Positions 34,437 to 36,981 of a stretch of DNA of 36,981 nt are shown piece after piece (position 1 is the first letter of the stretch; each line of letters starts with the position of its first letter). The translations under genes were made by a program, and so were the position numbers. The DNA comes from Planctomycetota bacterium (GTDB lineage Bacteria > Planctomycetota > Planctomycetia > Planctomycetales > Planctomycetaceae): assembly GCA_017859815.1 (NCBI GenBank), contig JAFMMM010000012.1, positions 1-36,981 of the forward strand, in the 5' to 3' direction. Under the pieces are notes generated by a model, which saw only the letters and a list, made by a program, of their open reading frames with translations, was not told the DNA's origin and ran no database searches.

Positions 34437-36506
34437 ATGAGTGAATCCGGCAGCCTGCAGATTGTTCATGGTGTGTGCTCACACGATTGCCCGGATACCT
34501 GCAGCTGGAAAGCTGAAGTGGAGGATGGGCGGGCGGTACGTCTCTATGGTGATCGCAGTCACCCCTTCACTCGTGGTGTTCTTTGTGCCAAGGTGAATCA
34601 CTACCTCGAGCGCGTCTATCATCCGGACCGTTTGCTGTACCCGCTTCGTCGCTGTGGAAAGAAAGGGTCCGGTAGTTTTGAGCGAATCAGTTGGGAGGCT
34701 GCCCTGCAGGAAATCGCTCAGCGATGGGCGTCGCTGATCGAAGAGGAAGGTGGAGAGAGCATTCTGCCCTACAGTTCGGCCGGGAATCAGGGGCTGATTC
34801 AGCACAGCTCACTGGACATGCGACTGTTTGGGCTGCTGGGGTTCAGTCGTCTGGACCGCAATATTTGTGGCAACGTCGCTCACGAGGGGCTTTGTGCAAC
34901 GCAGGGTTGCGGAACCGGGATTAATCCTGAGGACATTGAGCACAGTCGTCTGATTGTGCTGTGGGGAACCAATACACGGGTTACGAATCTCCATCTTTGG
35001 CCGGTGATCGAGCAGGCCAGAAAACGGGGCGGAAAGGTGATCGTGATTGATCCCATCCGGACTCGTACAGCGGCTGCAGCCGATCGTCATCTGGCTGTGA
35101 ATCCGGGGACTGATACCGTGCTGATGCTGGCGATGATGCACGTGATCATTCAGGAGGGCCTGCACGACCCTGAATACATCAGGGACTACTCCGAGGGGTT
35201 TGAGGAGCTTGCAGCACACGTCTTGCAGTTTACTCCCGAATATGCGGCGTCCATCACCGGTCTGACAGCACAGGAGATTGTGGAATTTGCCAGAGAGTAC
35301 GCCACGACAACGCCGTCGCTACTGCGCCCGCTGATCGGTCTTGAGCATCATCCCAATGGGGCAATGATGTTTCGTACGATTGCCTGTTTGCCGGTTTTGA
35401 CCGGGGCCTGGCGTCATCGAGGAGGTGGACTATCGCGTTCGACCGGGGCATTTCAGTTTTCAGCGTTGAACATTGATGCATTGTTGATGCCCGACACGTG
35501 GCAGAAAGACTGCCGCAGTCTGAATATGAGGGATCTGGGGCGAATCCTGTCGGGGACCGAGGACATCAAACCGGTCCGCAGTTTGCTCGTTTACAACAGC
35601 AATCCTGCCGTCACAATGCCAAACCAAAGGCTTGTTCGTTATGGGCTTGAACGAACAGATCTGTTTACTGTCGTGCATGATCTGTTTCTTACCGACACAG
35701 CCAGGTATGCGGATATTGTGCTGCCAGCCACAAGTCAGCTGGAGCATCTCGACATCGTTCCTTCGTGGGGCCACCATTACATCTCGCTGAACCAGCCTGC
35801 CATCGCACCACGTGGCGAGTGTGTTTCGAACACAGAGTTGTTCCGTCGGCTTGCCTCAGTGCTGCGGAGAGCAGAGTCCTGGTTATTCGATAGCGACGAG
35901 CAGTTGCTGCGGGCGGCACTCTCCGGCGACCACCCAATGCTAAAAGGAATTACACTGGAATCGCTGCGAGAACATGGTTCTCAGCATCTGCATCACGAAG
36001 CAGAATGGCTGCCTTTTGCGGCAGGAGGATTTTCGACACCGTCAGGCCGGGCAAGGTTGTCATCACCTGCACTCGCGGAGAGCGGCTTGCCCGCGTTGCC
36101 GGTTCCCGGTTGCATTCCCGCGCGCCCGGCGGGTCAGTTACAGCTGATTACTGGCAAGACCCTGCATTTCCTGAACAGCAGTTACAGTCACCATGAACGG
36201 CATCAGAATCGTGAGGGTACGCTGTGGATTGAGATTCATGCCAGTGATGCCGCAAACCGCGGTCTTGCTGATGGTGAAGTCGTTGTTGTGTCCAATGAAC
36301 AGGGTGAAATTTGCGCCTTGTGTCAGGTTTCTGACCGTGTCCGTCCCGGTGTTGTATGGATGCCATTTGGAGGACTGCGAGATGCATTGGGTGCACCAGC
36401 GCATGTGAATCTGCTGACACCGGAAGCGCCCACGGATTGGGGCGGGGGCAGTGGTTTTTACGGGTGTTTCGTAGATGTTTTTCAGGGAAAGATGAGGGAA
36501 GGCTGA
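34437..36506 (+). CDS. Molybdopterin oxidoreductase (formate dehydrogenase-like, single subunit)
   Basis: A 689-residue Mo/W-bis-MGD oxidoreductase of the DMSO reductase family. Near the N-terminus lies a 4Fe-4S site: Cys14, Cys18, Cys22 and Cys50 (CX3CX3CX27C). The catalytic region has NICGNVAHEG (likely around the metal ligand), WGTNTRVTNLHLWP, VIDPIRTRTAAAADRHLAVNPGTD, and later ADIVLPATSQLEHLD. The C-terminal MopB domain has ITGKTLHFLNSSY and an AHVNLLTPEAPTDWGGGSGFYGCFVDV ending. No Tat signal is seen, so it is probably cytoplasmic. No electron-transfer partner, chaperone or cofactor gene is adjacent. The ATG at 34437 has GGGGAA before it. The substrate cannot be assigned; formate or another small electron donor is possible. 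Confidence 0.9.
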   Translation: MSESGSLQIVHGVCSHDCPDTCSWKAEVEDGRAVRLYGDRSHPFTRGVLCAKVNHYLERVYHPDRLLYPLRRCGKKGSGSFERISWEAALQEIAQRWASLIEEEGGESILPYSSAGNQGLIQHSSLDMRLFGLLGFSRLDRNICGNVAHEGLCATQGCGTGINPEDIEHSRLIVLWGTNTRVTNLHLWPVIEQARKRGGKVIVIDPIRTRTAAAADRHLAVNPGTDTVLMLAMMHVIIQEGLHDPEYIRDYSEGFEELAAHVLQFTPEYAASITGLTAQEIVEFAREYATTTPSLLRPLIGLEHHPNGAMMFRTIACLPVLTGAWRHRGGGLSRSTGAFQFSALNIDALLMPDTWQKDCRSLNMRDLGRILSGTEDIKPVRSLLVYNSNPAVTMPNQRLVRYGLERTDLFTVVHDLFLTDTARYADIVLPATSQLEHLDIVPSWGHHYISLNQPAIAPRGECVSNTELFRRLASVLRRAESWLFDSDEQLLRAALSGDHPMLKGITLESLREHGSQHLHHEAEWLPFAAGGFSTPSGRARLSSPALAESGLPALPVPGCIPARPAGQLQLITGKTLHFLNSSYSHHERHQNREGTLWIEIHASDAANRGLADGEVVVVSNEQGEICALCQVSDRVRPGVVWMPFGGLRDALGAPAHVNLLTPEAPTDWGGGSGFYGCFVDVFQGKMREG

Positions 36507-36847
36507 TTTTTTTTGCCGGTCTGAATTCCCTCACGTAACCGCACCAGTCTTCTTGGACTGGAGATTCGAAAGAGTCAGACAGGCATCGGTGCAAAGGGTT
36601 TACGGAAATGCTCCCGACTCGTTTGACAGTCGGTGGAAGACGGTTAACATCAGCCGCGTTGAGTGAGCCTGTTGCATTTGGAAATTCTGCTTCCGAGTGC
36701 TTCGCATACTGTCAAATCATTCCAGCGGTTTCGCTGTTCCCCTCAAAGAATTCGGTAACGAGTCAGCGTTGCGTTCGATCCTGCTGCAAGGATTGTGCGT
36801 TCCGGTCGACGGGGATATTGCGCGCTGGCCTCAGGAGGGAAGGTGGC
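36507..36847. other. 340-base intergenic region before final partial gene
   Basis: No gene is supported. Eight T follow the oxidoreductase stop but no clear stem precedes them, so this is not called a terminator. A short hairpin CCAGTC-TTCTTG-GACTGG lies near 36544-36561. One good promoter-like pair is at 36623-36650. Confidence 0.45.
36623..36650 (+). promoter_or_regulatory. Candidate sigma-70 promoter
   Basis: TTGACA, a perfect -35, is followed after 16 bases by TAACAT, which matches four of six -10 bases. It would drive the partial gene starting at 36848. Confidence 0.4.
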
Positions 36848-36981
36848 ATGACGCTGCCGATGAGTCACGATGACCAGCCAGCAAGGGGCAGTGTTCCCGG
36901 AGTGCGTCAGGATCCGCGAGGGCGTGGATCGGATGCATCTTCCTCGATGCCTTCGGTGAGGCCGAAGAATGAGCGAGTTCT
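36848..36981 (+). CDS. Unidentified protein, N-terminal fragment (3' end outside window)
   Basis: ATG at 36848 opens a frame that stays open to the end of the window (44 codons): MTLPMSHDDQPARG and onwards, rich in Ser, Arg, Pro and Asp, probably disordered. AGGAGGGAAGG lies just upstream, a good ribosome-binding site, and a promoter-like pair lies 198 bases before. No domain is visible in this short part, so the product is unknown. Confidence 0.5.
   Translation, partial: MTLPMSHDDQPARGSVPGVRQDPRGRGSDASSSMPSVRPKNERV

Noticed and set aside
36504-36516. T8 run after the molybdopterin oxidoreductase stop as a terminator
   Set aside because: No stable stem precedes the run, so intrinsic termination is not supported.

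Overview
The window reads as chromosomal DNA of a planctomycete (phylum Planctomycetota, probably a Planctomycetaceae-type marine or freshwater lineage). The evidence is three DUF1501 proteins, a PPC-domain secreted protein, an FHA protein with a Pro/Met/Gly tail, a degenerate endonuclease-III-like protein with a histone-H1-like Lys/Ala tail, an MfnE/COG2054-like kinase, many genes without a clear Shine-Dalgarno, and short alternating operons. Nothing marks a phage, integrative element, CRISPR array or classical defence island, and I found no convincing tRNA or rRNA gene.

Layout. 1-6.6 kb: 3' end of a DUF1501 gene, a PPC-domain secreted protein, a DMT-family transporter, an alpha-D-phosphohexomutase, an SDR oxidoreductase, and a divergent GxDLY-type SGNH esterase. 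6.7-13.1 kb: a CCA-adding/poly(A)-polymerase-family enzyme, then recQ flanked by two complete DUF1501 genes. 13.1-13.8 kb: a 0.7-kb gene-poor stretch with one strong stem-loop. 13.8-15 kb: an FHA protein and a 73-residue small protein.

15-22.3 kb is the information-processing core: a ~790-base leader without rimP, nusA, infB, rbfA and the HhH/histone-H1-like protein, all on the plus strand. The leader ends in an almost perfect intrinsic terminator 28 bases before the nusA start, which suggests attenuation by NusA itself. infB starts with UUG. 22.3-26 kb: a large exported TPR protein and ruvB. 26-28.7 kb: gcvT and two secreted proteins of unknown function, each with a clear terminator hairpin. 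29-31.8 kb: a CpaC/RcpA-like secretin and a lipoprotein with an OmpA-like tail. 31.8-36.5 kb: a SAM methyltransferase, the MfnE-like kinase, uppP, and a stand-alone molybdopterin oxidoreductase. The window ends in the first 44 codons of an unidentified gene.

I see no obvious wholly new multi-gene system. The best leads are the nusA leader attenuator, the dead-EndoIII/H1-tail protein in the infB operon, the orphan secretin plus OmpA-like lipoprotein pair, and the MfnE-like kinase near a Mo-enzyme (a possible one-carbon metabolism link). All assignments come from reading the sequence. No database search was run.
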